NCBI GenBank assembly: GCA_045577655.1
Contig: JAZNIU010000005.1
Coordinates: 1-14,796 of the forward strand
Length of the DNA: 14,796 nt
DNA from: RGIG7450 sp045577655
GTDB lineage: Bacteria; Bacillota; Clostridia; RUG12999
Reading direction: 5' to 3'
Part shown: positions 6,721 through 12,693 of the stretch, in pieces
Numbering within the stretch: the stretch's first letter is position 1
How the letters are laid out: every line of letters begins with the position of its first letter
Translations under genes and position numbers: made by a program
Notes under the pieces: generated by a model
Database searches by the model: none
Told to the model about the DNA's origin: nothing
What the model saw: the letters and a program-made list of their open reading frames with translations, nothing else

Positions 6721-7694
6721 TGTTTGCAACTATTATAAATAAAGCAATCGTTCAGGGTATTCCGCTCCTCTTTGGTTCAACCGGTGAAATAATCACCGAA
6801 AAGTCAGGCAACTTAAACCTTGGTATCCCGGGTATTATGTACGTTGGCGGAAGCGCAGGAATAATCGGTGCTTACCTCTACGAAAGAGCAGTAGATGTTC
6901 CGAATCCTGCTTTATGCATCATAATTCCTCTTTTATGCTCACTTATAGGTTCGGGACTTTTAGCACTCATCTACAGCTTTTTAACAATTACACTCCGCGC
7001 TAATCAGAATGTAACCGGTCTTGCTCTTACCACCTTTGGTGTGGGCTTTGGTGACTTTTTTGGCGGTTCTCTCACTCAGCTTGTAGGAAACGGCGGTAAC
7101 ATCTCGGTTAAAGCAAGTGCAGACTGTTTCAAGGTTACTCTGCCCTTTGCAAAAAGCTTGGGCTGGTTTGGAGAAATTTTCCTAAATTATGGTTTTCTCG
7201 TTTATCTGGCAATTATTATTGCCGTTATAGCCACCTGGGTTTTAACCCGCACCCGCACAGGGCTTCACCTTCGTGCAGTTGGCGAAAACCCCGCAACAGC
7301 GGACGCAGCAGGCATAAATGTTACAAAATATAAATATCTTGCCACCGTAATCGGCGGTATGATAGCAGGACTCGGCGGTCTTTATTTCATTATGGACTAT
7401 ACCGGTGGCTCCTGGACAAACGGCGGTTTCGGTGACCGTGGCTGGCTTGCTATTGCGCTTGTAATTTTTGCGCTCTGGAAACCAAGTTTAAGCATTTTAG
7501 GTTCCATAATCTTTGGCGGTCTTTATATTGCATATAACTACATATCGGGAATCAGCAGAAGTTCAGTTGCTCTATTTAATATGCTTCCCTACCTGGTAAC
7601 CATCATCGTGCTCATTATAACAAGCATTCGGAATAAAAAAGAAAATCAGCCTCCGCAAAGTCTCGGACTACCCTATTTCAGAGAAGAAAGATAA
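6720..7694 (+). CDS. ABC transporter permease 2 (NupQ/YufQ-like)
   Basis: The second membrane subunit, expected to form a heterodimer with the preceding permease. 324 aa, mostly hydrophobic. The family loop SGNLNLGIPGIM is at 29-40 and the cytoplasmic coupling segment TGLHLRAVGENPATADAAGI lies near residue 180. AAGGAGG lies near the 3' end of the preceding gene, and the start overlaps its stop (TAATG), so the two permeases are translationally coupled and probably made in equal amounts. It is the last gene of the operon, directly before a strong terminator. Confidence 0.92.
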   Translation: MFATIINKAIVQGIPLLFGSTGEIITEKSGNLNLGIPGIMYVGGSAGIIGAYLYERAVDVPNPALCIIIPLLCSLIGSGLLALIYSFLTITLRANQNVTGLALTTFGVGFGDFFGGSLTQLVGNGGNISVKASADCFKVTLPFAKSLGWFGEIFLNYGFLVYLAIIIAVIATWVLTRTRTGLHLRAVGENPATADAAGINVTKYKYLATVIGGMIAGLGGLYFIMDYTGGSWTNGGFGDRGWLAIALVIFALWKPSLSILGSIIFGGLYIAYNYISGISRSSVALFNMLPYLVTIIVLIITSIRNKKENQPPQSLGLPYFREER

Positions 7695-7697
7695 TAA

Positions 7698-7731
7698 AAT
7701 CCCTACAGTAAAAACTGTAGGGATTATTTTT
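7698..7731. terminator. Bidirectional intrinsic terminator between convergent operons
   Basis: A perfect 12-bp stem, AATCCCTACAGT (7698-7709) and ACTGTAGGGATT (7714-7725), with an AAAA loop, followed by ATTTTTTAT on the + strand and preceded by A-rich DNA that gives a T-rich tail on the minus strand. It ends the importer operon and sits just past the walJ stop codon, so it can serve both directions. Confidence 0.92.
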
Positions 7732-8504
7732 TATATATTATAAATATTTCCTAAAACATATCTTTCTGCAACATCAAGAGTAATGTCTTTTCCTATGGAA
7801 AATCCCTCTTTTTTTAACACATTACCCACCGCATTCATTGCTGTTTCAGGAGTGTTGTTTGTAGCACTTAAATGTCCCAGAATGATATTTTCCGTGCCTG
7901 TCCTTGCAAGTGCTGCCGCAAGCTCAGCGCACTGGTCGTTTGAAAGGTGACCTTCGCTGCTCCTGATCCTGTTTTTAAGATATGTGGGGTATGGCCCGTC
8001 ACGCAGCATGTTAACATCATGATTTGCCTCAATAAAAGCAAGATTGCTTCCTCTTATAGTTTGTGCAACCGCCAAATCTATTTTCCCCATATCAGTTGCT
8101 ACGGCCAGCTTCTTTTCTCCGGCCATAAACACATATCCAAAAGGCTGGGTTGCATCGTGCGGAATATCAAAGCCGGCAATTTCAATATCACCAACCTGAC
8201 AGCTTTTGCCACTTAAAAGCTCAATGCCATCGGAACAAAAAGGGATTTTTGACAGGGTTCCTCCACTTGCATAAACCTCTGTGCCAAATTTTTTTGTGAA
8301 AACCTCTATTCCGCTCGTGTGGTCACTATGCTCGTGAGTCACAACAATTGCATCTATCTCCTGAGGCGAAACATCCAACTGTTTCAGCGAATCACAAACC
8401 CTTTTGCAGCTGACACCGCAATCAATTAAAATCTTTGTTTTCTTATATTCCAGATATAACGCGTTTCCACTGCTGCCGCTCACCAGAGAACAAAATTTTA
8501 CCAT
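7731..8504 (-). CDS. walJ: MBL-fold metallo-hydrolase, WalJ/YycJ family
   Basis: A metallo-beta-lactamase-fold protein of the YycJ/WalJ/VicX family, probably a metal-dependent nuclease or phosphoesterase; in Bacillus and Streptococcus relatives it is linked to cell wall control and DNA maintenance. 257 aa, near the usual 260. It opens with KFCSLVSGSSGNALYLEY, the family N-terminus, followed by ILIDCG and the metal motif THEHSDH (residues 56-62). Later metal ligands are probably in the PHD, ATDMG, ANHDVNM and GHLSATNN segments. Its ATG lies one base after the murA stop, so translation is probably coupled. In Bacillus this gene follows walRKHI; here it follows murA instead. Confidence 0.9.
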   Translation of the reverse strand: MVKFCSLVSGSSGNALYLEYKKTKILIDCGVSCKRVCDSLKQLDVSPQEIDAIVVTHEHSDHTSGIEVFTKKFGTEVYASGGTLSKIPFCSDGIELLSGKSCQVGDIEIAGFDIPHDATQPFGYVFMAGEKKLAVATDMGKIDLAVAQTIRGSNLAFIEANHDVNMLRDGPYPTYLKNRIRSSEGHLSNDQCAELAAALARTGTENIILGHLSATNNTPETAMNAVGNVLKKEGFSIGKDITLDVAERYVLGNIYNI

Positions 8505-8505
8505 C

Positions 8506-9768
8506 CTACACCTCTATGCGTTCAATATCTGCACCAAGGCTTCTAAGCTTATGTTCAAAATATTCATATCCTCTGTCAATATATTTTATATCATGAATAA
8601 TAGTTTCACCCTCCGCTGCAAGCGCAGAAATAACAAGCGCTGCACCGGCGCGCAAATCTGTTGCTCTCACCTTTGAACCTGTAAGCTTGTCCACTCCCTG
8701 AATTATCGCCGTTCTGCCGGTGACAATAAGATTTGCCCCCATTCTTCTCAGTTCATCTGCATACTGGAACCTGTTTTCCCAGACATTTTCATTTACAATA
8801 CTTGTACCCACTGCAATTGAAAGCAGTGCCACAATAAGCGGTTGCAAATCTGTCGGGAATCCGGGGTATGGCATGGTTTTAACATTTGTATGTTTAAGAT
8901 ATTCGGGTCCGATAACCCGTATGCTCTCGTCGTTTTCTATAATTTGTGCACCCGACTCTATAAGCTTTGCTGTAATTGCTTCCATGTGTTTGGGGATTAC
9001 GCCCTCTATGGTAACATCTCCGCCCGTCATCGCCGCCGCCATCATAAATGTACCCACTTCAATCTGGTCGGGAATGAGCGAATATGTGCTGCCGTGCAGT
9101 TCACTTACACCTTTTATACGGATTGTATCGGTACCTGCACCTTTTATGTCCGCACCAAGCGAATTTAAAAAGTTTGCAACATCAACAATGTGAGGTTCTT
9201 TTGCCGCGTTTTCTATTGTTGTCAGTCCCTCGGCACGAACCGCACCAATCATAATATTCATTGTGGCACCAACGCTAACCTGGTCAAGATATATGCTTGT
9301 CCCTGTAAGCTTGTCGGCTTTGGCTTCAAATTTGCCGCCGCTGACGTCAACTTCCGCGCCCATCATTTCAAACCCTTTAACGTGCAAATCTATGGGGCGT
9401 TCCCCGAAATTACATCCTCCGGGCAGACTGACAGAAGCTTTGTTGAACCTGCCGAGAAGTGCACCCACAAGATAATAGGACGCTCTCATTCTCTGCACAA
9501 TTTCGTCAGTGACTTCAAAAGTGTTAACACCTGAATTGTCAATTTCTACCGTGTGGTCATCCACCCGGCATATCTTTGACCCTATCTTTTCAAGAATTTC
9601 GAGTATATAATTAACATCTTGAATATTAGGCAAATTTTCAATTCTGCAAACACCGCTTGTCAGAAGTGATGCAGGGACTATTGCAACAGCAGCATTTTTC
9701 GCACCGCTGATGCTGACATGTCCATTAAGTTTGTTGCCGCCTTTTATTTTAAAAGCTTCCAACAACAT
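8506..9768 (-). CDS. murA: UDP-N-acetylglucosamine 1-carboxyvinyltransferase
   Basis: The first committed step of peptidoglycan synthesis: transfers enolpyruvate from PEP to UDP-GlcNAc, in the cytoplasm. 420 aa from ATG 9768, the normal length. The catalytic loop is present as PGGCNFGERPIDLH (Cys119); the usual sequence is PGGCAIGxRP, so Cys is kept (fosfomycin sensitivity predicted) but the next residues differ. The active-site SGAKNA segment is at 21-26. Start choice is open: GGAGGGG ends one base before ATG 9768, which is too close, whereas TTG 9762 lies 7 nt away and gives the standard MurA N-terminus MEAFKIKGGNKLNG. A further upstream TTG (9786) is less likely. The gene follows the HAD gene by about 27 bp and is coupled to walJ. 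Confidence 0.96.
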   Translation of the reverse strand: MLLEAFKIKGGNKLNGHVSISGAKNAAVAIVPASLLTSGVCRIENLPNIQDVNYILEILEKIGSKICRVDDHTVEIDNSGVNTFEVTDEIVQRMRASYYLVGALLGRFNKASVSLPGGCNFGERPIDLHVKGFEMMGAEVDVSGGKFEAKADKLTGTSIYLDQVSVGATMNIMIGAVRAEGLTTIENAAKEPHIVDVANFLNSLGADIKGAGTDTIRIKGVSELHGSTYSLIPDQIEVGTFMMAAAMTGGDVTIEGVIPKHMEAITAKLIESGAQIIENDESIRVIGPEYLKHTNVKTMPYPGFPTDLQPLIVALLSIAVGTSIVNENVWENRFQYADELRRMGANLIVTGRTAIIQGVDKLTGSKVRATDLRAGAALVISALAAEGETIIHDIKYIDRGYEYFEHKLRSLGADIERIEV

Positions 9769-9795
9769 TCCCCTCCAAACTATCAAGTTCCTTTT

Positions 9796-10371
9796 TTAAT
9801 GTCTCATACTTTTTTCTTGGTCCCACGGTAACAGTCTGTCCCCATCTACCAGAAACGCCTTTTCCGCCAAAAGTGCAAGCGGAGAATCGGAGTATGAGTC
9901 CGAGTAAAACTCTTCTATGTAAAACTGCCTGTTCTTTTCTTTCAGCCGAACAAGCTTTTCATTTCCGTAACAATTTTCCCCTTCGGTTTTTCCGCTGAAT
10001 TTGTCCACCCTTGATGCTATAAGCTCTATACCAAGCTTTTTGCAGATGGGACTAAGCAAAAATTCAGGCGATGCCGAAATGATAAGGTCGCTGTCTTTTT
10101 TCTGACCCAAATACCATTTTTTCAGGTTTTTTTCATGCATTTCCCAAAAAATTTCAACTTCCCTGTCAACATCGTCAAGCGCCGTCAAAAAGACATAAAA
10201 CTTTTCTTTGAACTGTGTTTTTGTAATTCTGCCACAAGCAAATTTCAAAAAATGTACCAACACGGCAGGAAGAAATTTTATAATATTTTTGTGCCGTTTA
10301 AGACAGAAAAAGTAAAAATCTCTTGTGCTGTCCCCGTGATATATCGTCTGGTCAAAATCATACACATTCAT
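9796..10371 (-). CDS. HAD-IB family phosphatase
   Basis: A haloacid-dehalogenase-type phosphatase of the PSP-like subclass IB; cytoplasmic, substrate unknown. 191 aa from ATG 10371, chosen over GTG 10380 because AGGTG lies 6 nt before it. Motif I is YDFDQTI (nucleophile Asp5, acid Asp7), motif II is ISASPEF (98-104), motif III Lys is probably K139, and motif IV is YSDSYSDSPL (157-166). The helical cap between residues 20 and 95 is typical of IB members. It sits between the PHP hydrolase gene and murA in the same strand run, which suggests a housekeeping or envelope-related substrate, but nothing in the sequence fixes it. Confidence 0.88.
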   Translation of the reverse strand: MNVYDFDQTIYHGDSTRDFYFFCLKRHKNIIKFLPAVLVHFLKFACGRITKTQFKEKFYVFLTALDDVDREVEIFWEMHEKNLKKWYLGQKKDSDLIISASPEFLLSPICKKLGIELIASRVDKFSGKTEGENCYGNEKLVRLKEKNRQFYIEEFYSDSYSDSPLALLAEKAFLVDGDRLLPWDQEKSMRH

Positions 10372-10390
10372 ATCGGTCACCTAAGTTTTT

Positions 10391-11068
10391 CTATTCGTGA
10401 TCATCAATAAACATCTGAAAGTTTCCTGATTTCACAAGCTCTGTAAACTCTTTCACGTCAGAAATCTTCTTTTCAAAGGAAAGTCCGCCCAACCGCTTTC
10501 TTTCGGTGGAATGAATATCCGACCCCGCAAAGCCGGGCAAACTATAGTGGTCAGCATAGAATTTGCCAATTTCTCTGACCTTTTCATCATCGCAGGAGTT
10601 GTTATACTCCACAAGATCAACGTGCCTGGGCAAAAGTCTTATAAATTCGATATACTCTGCCTCACGGAAAGGATGCGCCTGCACAACAAGCGCCCCCTCT
10701 TTTTTTGCAAAATTCAAAAATTCCGTCAACCGCATATCCATTATTTCACTGTGCTTTTTCAGCCAGTTTTTATCCAGATTGTAAATTAAAAAATGTGTGC
10801 CGGCATACTGAAACTCAAATGCAAAGAAAACATCAAGACCAATCTCTTCGCCGCGTTTTTTGCAGTTTTCATACCCTTTGCAAAAAAGGTCAATTCTTTT
10901 TTCCCAGTCGTCCATTTTGGGAATTGCCGTGTTACCGTTGAAAAAATGGTCGGTAACAAAAACGCCCGAATAACCGAGTGATTTGAAATAGTCGGCCGCC
11001 TCTTCGCCCGTCATCTTTGAACAGGCAGAAGCTTCGGACGTGTGAAGATGTGTTTCGTATTTAAACAT
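10391..11068 (-). CDS. PHP-domain metal-dependent hydrolase
   Basis: A polymerase-and-histidinol-phosphatase fold protein, probably a phosphoesterase with a two- or three-metal site. 225 aa. Expected metal ligands are all visible: ETHLHT (His7, His9), TDH (Asp40, His41), FEFQY (Glu85), His92, QAHPF (His132), and GSDIH (Asp184, His186). Overall it is close to the small stand-alone PHP proteins often called histidinol phosphatase-like, but no histidine genes are nearby, so that role is not supported. A weak Shine-Dalgarno (CAGG) precedes the ATG; the gene starts 5 bp after the upstream gene and ends 19 bp before the HAD gene. Confidence 0.88.
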   Translation of the reverse strand: MFKYETHLHTSEASACSKMTGEEAADYFKSLGYSGVFVTDHFFNGNTAIPKMDDWEKRIDLFCKGYENCKKRGEEIGLDVFFAFEFQYAGTHFLIYNLDKNWLKKHSEIMDMRLTEFLNFAKKEGALVVQAHPFREAEYIEFIRLLPRHVDLVEYNNSCDDEKVREIGKFYADHYSLPGFAGSDIHSTERKRLGGLSFEKKISDVKEFTELVKSGNFQMFIDDHE

Positions 11069-11073
11069 TTAAA

Positions 11074-11571
11074 TTAACCTGCCGCATAAACCTTTGTTAT
11101 AAATCCAAGAATAACTGTTTTTGTTTCTTCGTCAAATGCGGTCTGTGAACCAAGGCATTTTTCAAAGAAATCAAGTGTAACAACAGTTCTGTCATAAACT
11201 GTATAAGGAGCAACAGAAACTTCAACTGTTTCTTCGCCAACTTTTATCTGGTTTGAGTTCATAGCAAAAGAAATTTCAACTCCGTTATAAAGCATAACAA
11301 CAGTGTCTGTTTCTTCTACCCAGTCAATCCAGCCGCCGACAGTGCCGACAACTGCACGGAGAGGAACCATACAGTTTCCGTTTTCGTCCACGAAAGGAAC
11401 AACCTTTTCATTCATTTCGTCAAAATCCATCATAATGCCATTAACAAACAGTTTGTTGTTCTGTGCCTGTGCAAGCACAACATAGCTGTCGCCGGCAGCT
11501 TCTTCAGCGAATACCGTCATAGCTGAAAGGGCAATTAAAAAAACCATAATTAAAGAAATAATTTTTTTCAT
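11074..11571 (-). CDS. Secreted protein with copper-amine-oxidase N-terminal-like domain
   Basis: A small exported protein of 165 aa. Residues 1-22 form a signal peptide (MKK, hydrophobic core, cleavage likely after VFA). The remainder matches the stalk-type copper amine oxidase N-terminal-like domain common in Clostridia surface proteins: VNGIMMDF (43-50), NCMVPLRAVVGTVGG (66-80), WIDWVEETDTVVM (81-93), then a second half-repeat VVTLDFFEKCLG (130-141) and ETKTVILGF (149-157). The domain is associated with the cell envelope, but its ligand is not established and it carries no enzyme part here. GAGGAG lies 10 nt before the ATG. As first gene of the minus-strand run it probably carries the promoter for PHP, HAD, murA and walJ. 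Confidence 0.85.
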   Translation of the reverse strand: MKKIISLIMVFLIALSAMTVFAEEAAGDSYVVLAQAQNNKLFVNGIMMDFDEMNEKVVPFVDENGNCMVPLRAVVGTVGGWIDWVEETDTVVMLYNGVEISFAMNSNQIKVGEETVEVSVAPYTVYDRTVVTLDFFEKCLGSQTAFDEETKTVILGFITKVYAAG

Positions 11572-11608
11572 AAATCTGCATCTCCTCGTAAATAAAATCT
11601 TTTACTAC

Positions 11609-11637
11609 AGTTTAACATATAAACAGAAAAAAAACAA
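11609..11637 (-). promoter_or_regulatory. Possible promoter of the minus-strand five-gene run
   Basis: On the minus strand TTGTTT (11637-11632), a 17-bp spacer, and TAAACT (11614-11609). Both boxes are imperfect, but spacing is right and the location, 38 bp upstream of the secreted-protein ATG, is sensible. The whole gap 11572-11754 is very A+T-rich and divergent, so other starts are possible. Confidence 0.35.
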
Positions 11638-11692
11638 TAGAAAAATCCAAATTTGTTACTGGAAATATAATATATTTGTCATATAATTACTA

Positions 11693-11721
11693 TTGAAAAA
11701 AATTTTTTTATGTGATATACT
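11693..11721 (+). promoter_or_regulatory. SigA-type promoter of smpB
   Basis: TTGAAA (11693-11698), a 17-bp spacer containing an A-tract and T-tract, then TATACT (11716-11721). The predicted start is near 11728, about 27 nt before the ATG. The AAAGGAG ribosome site is at 11741-11747. Confidence 0.8.
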
Positions 11722-11754
11722 AAAAAAGCACCTACAAGAGAAAGGAGAATCCGG

Positions 11755-12210
11755 ATGTCAGACGTTAAAATTATTGCGAAAAACCGCCAGGCACATCATC
11801 TTTATTTTATCGAAGATAAATATGAAGCGGGCATCGAGCTTGTCGGCACAGAAGTAAAATCTGTCCGTGCGGGCGCAGTTAATTTAAAAGACAGCTGGAT
11901 TTCCATTGAAAAAGGCGAAGCTTTTGTTAAGGGTATGCACATAAGCCCCTACGAGCAGGGCAACATTTTTAACCGCGACCCCTTGCGCGTAAGAAAGCTT
12001 TTGCTTCACAAACAGGAAATAAGAAAGCTCCTTGCCCAGGTCCAGCAAAAAGGCTACTCCATAGTTCCGCTCTCCCTCTATTTTAAAGGCAGCAGAATTA
12101 AAATGGAGCTTGCTCTTGTAAAAGGCAAAAACCTGCATGATAAGCGTGCTTCCGCCGCCGAGCGTGATGCAAAAATGGATATTGCGCGCGCCGTCCGGGA
12201 AAAATATTAA
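11755..12210 (+). CDS. smpB: SsrA-binding protein SmpB
   Basis: Binds tmRNA and brings it to ribosomes stalled on mRNAs without a stop codon; cytoplasmic. 151 aa, normal. The N-terminal half AKNRQAHHLYFIEDKYEAGI and the segment GTEVKSVRAGAVNLKDSW are family hallmarks, as are HISPYEQGN and the GKNLHDKR start of the C-terminal tail, which inserts in the ribosomal mRNA channel. AAAGGAG lies 7 nt before the ATG, with a good promoter upstream. The tmRNA gene starts 4 nt after the stop codon, so both partners are likely made from one transcript. Confidence 0.97.
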   Translation: MSDVKIIAKNRQAHHLYFIEDKYEAGIELVGTEVKSVRAGAVNLKDSWISIEKGEAFVKGMHISPYEQGNIFNRDPLRVRKLLLHKQEIRKLLAQVQQKGYSIVPLSLYFKGSRIKMELALVKGKNLHDKRASAAERDAKMDIARAVREKY

Positions 12211-12214
12211 ACAT

Positions 12215-12561
12215 GGGGATGCACCGGTTTCGACGGGGATGATGAAGTTCGAGCAGCGAGTAGTTGTCGGGAAACAACTTTAAAAGCCCTAAATTAAATT
12301 TTAAACGCTAACGATAATTTAGCTTACGCTGCCTAATTAGGCGGCCGTCCTTTTCCCGAGGACCACGGCGGGAAAAAGGGCGACGATCAGTGGTGAACGT
12401 GAGCAGACAAAGCTTTGAGGCTGCCATGAATAATGAAGCTACCAACCTGTGCGGTTTGTTTGTGTGCCGCATGGCAAGGGAAATTTAAACACAAACTGCA
12501 CTCGGAGAAGCTCGTATGAATTCGTTTTCGGACAGGGGTTCGACTCCCCTCATCTCCACCA
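12215..12561 (+). ncRNA. ssrA: Transfer-messenger RNA (tmRNA)
   Basis: Rescues ribosomes stalled on broken mRNA and tags the peptide for proteolysis. The 5' end GGGGATG (12215-12221) pairs with CATCTCC (12551-12557) to form the acceptor stem; ACCA (12558-12561) is encoded. GCACCGGTTTCGACGGGGAT after the 5' end and GGTTCGACTCCCC near the 3' end are the diagnostic tRNA-like parts. The tag frame starts at GCT 12307 and ends at TAA 12334, encoding ANDNLAYAA, so the full tag is (A)ANDNLAYAA with the first Ala from the charged tRNA. Pseudoknot-forming G+C-rich DNA follows. It is a one-piece tmRNA of 347 nt. A weak promoter-like pair, TTGCGC (12182-12187) and TATTAA (12205-12210), lies in the smpB end, but its start point would fall at or inside the mature 5' end. 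Confidence 0.98.
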
Positions 12562-12567
12562 AACCCC

Positions 12568-12620
12568 AAACACCGCATTATTACTGAAAAAGTTAGTAAT
12601 TCTGCGGTGTTTGCTCATTT
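12568..12620 (+). terminator. Hairpin downstream of ssrA
   Basis: AAACACCGCA (12568-12577) pairs with TGCGGTGTTT (12603-12612); inside it ATTACT (12580-12585) pairs with AGTAAT (12595-12600). That gives 16 bp in two blocks separated by a 2x2 internal loop. It is followed by GCTCATTTATTT, a weak T-rich tail. It starts 6 nt after the CCA end and probably ends or protects the ssrA transcript. Confidence 0.7.
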
Positions 12621-12633
12621 ATTTAGTGTATTT

Positions 12634-12691
12634 ATTTGACCTCATTTGACTTTGATTGAACATAGTTTTGGTAGTCAAAAAGTAGTCAAAA
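12634..12691. repeat. Paired direct and inverted repeats, integrase arm-site-like
   Basis: ATTTGAC occurs at 12634-12640 and 12644-12650 (period 10), with a looser copy ATTGAAC at 12655-12661. In inverted orientation GTAGTCAAAA occurs at 12671-12680 and 12682-12691 (period 11). The shared core is TTTGAC/GTCAAA. Helical-period spacing next to a tmRNA 3' end is what arm-type binding sites of tyrosine integrases look like. This is by analogy; no integrase is present here to confirm it. Confidence 0.5.
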
Positions 12692-12693
12692 TA

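Noticed and set aside
11724..11736. 13-bp inverted match AAAAGCACCTACA here and at 14657-14669
   Set aside because: A few matches of this length are expected by chance in a window of this size, and the flanks do not match.
12387..12578. Minus-strand open frame of 63 codons across ssrA (with GDEGSRTPVRK)
   Set aside because: It is the antisense of the tmRNA tRNA-like end, a well-known source of false protein annotations; the RNA gene explains the sequence fully.
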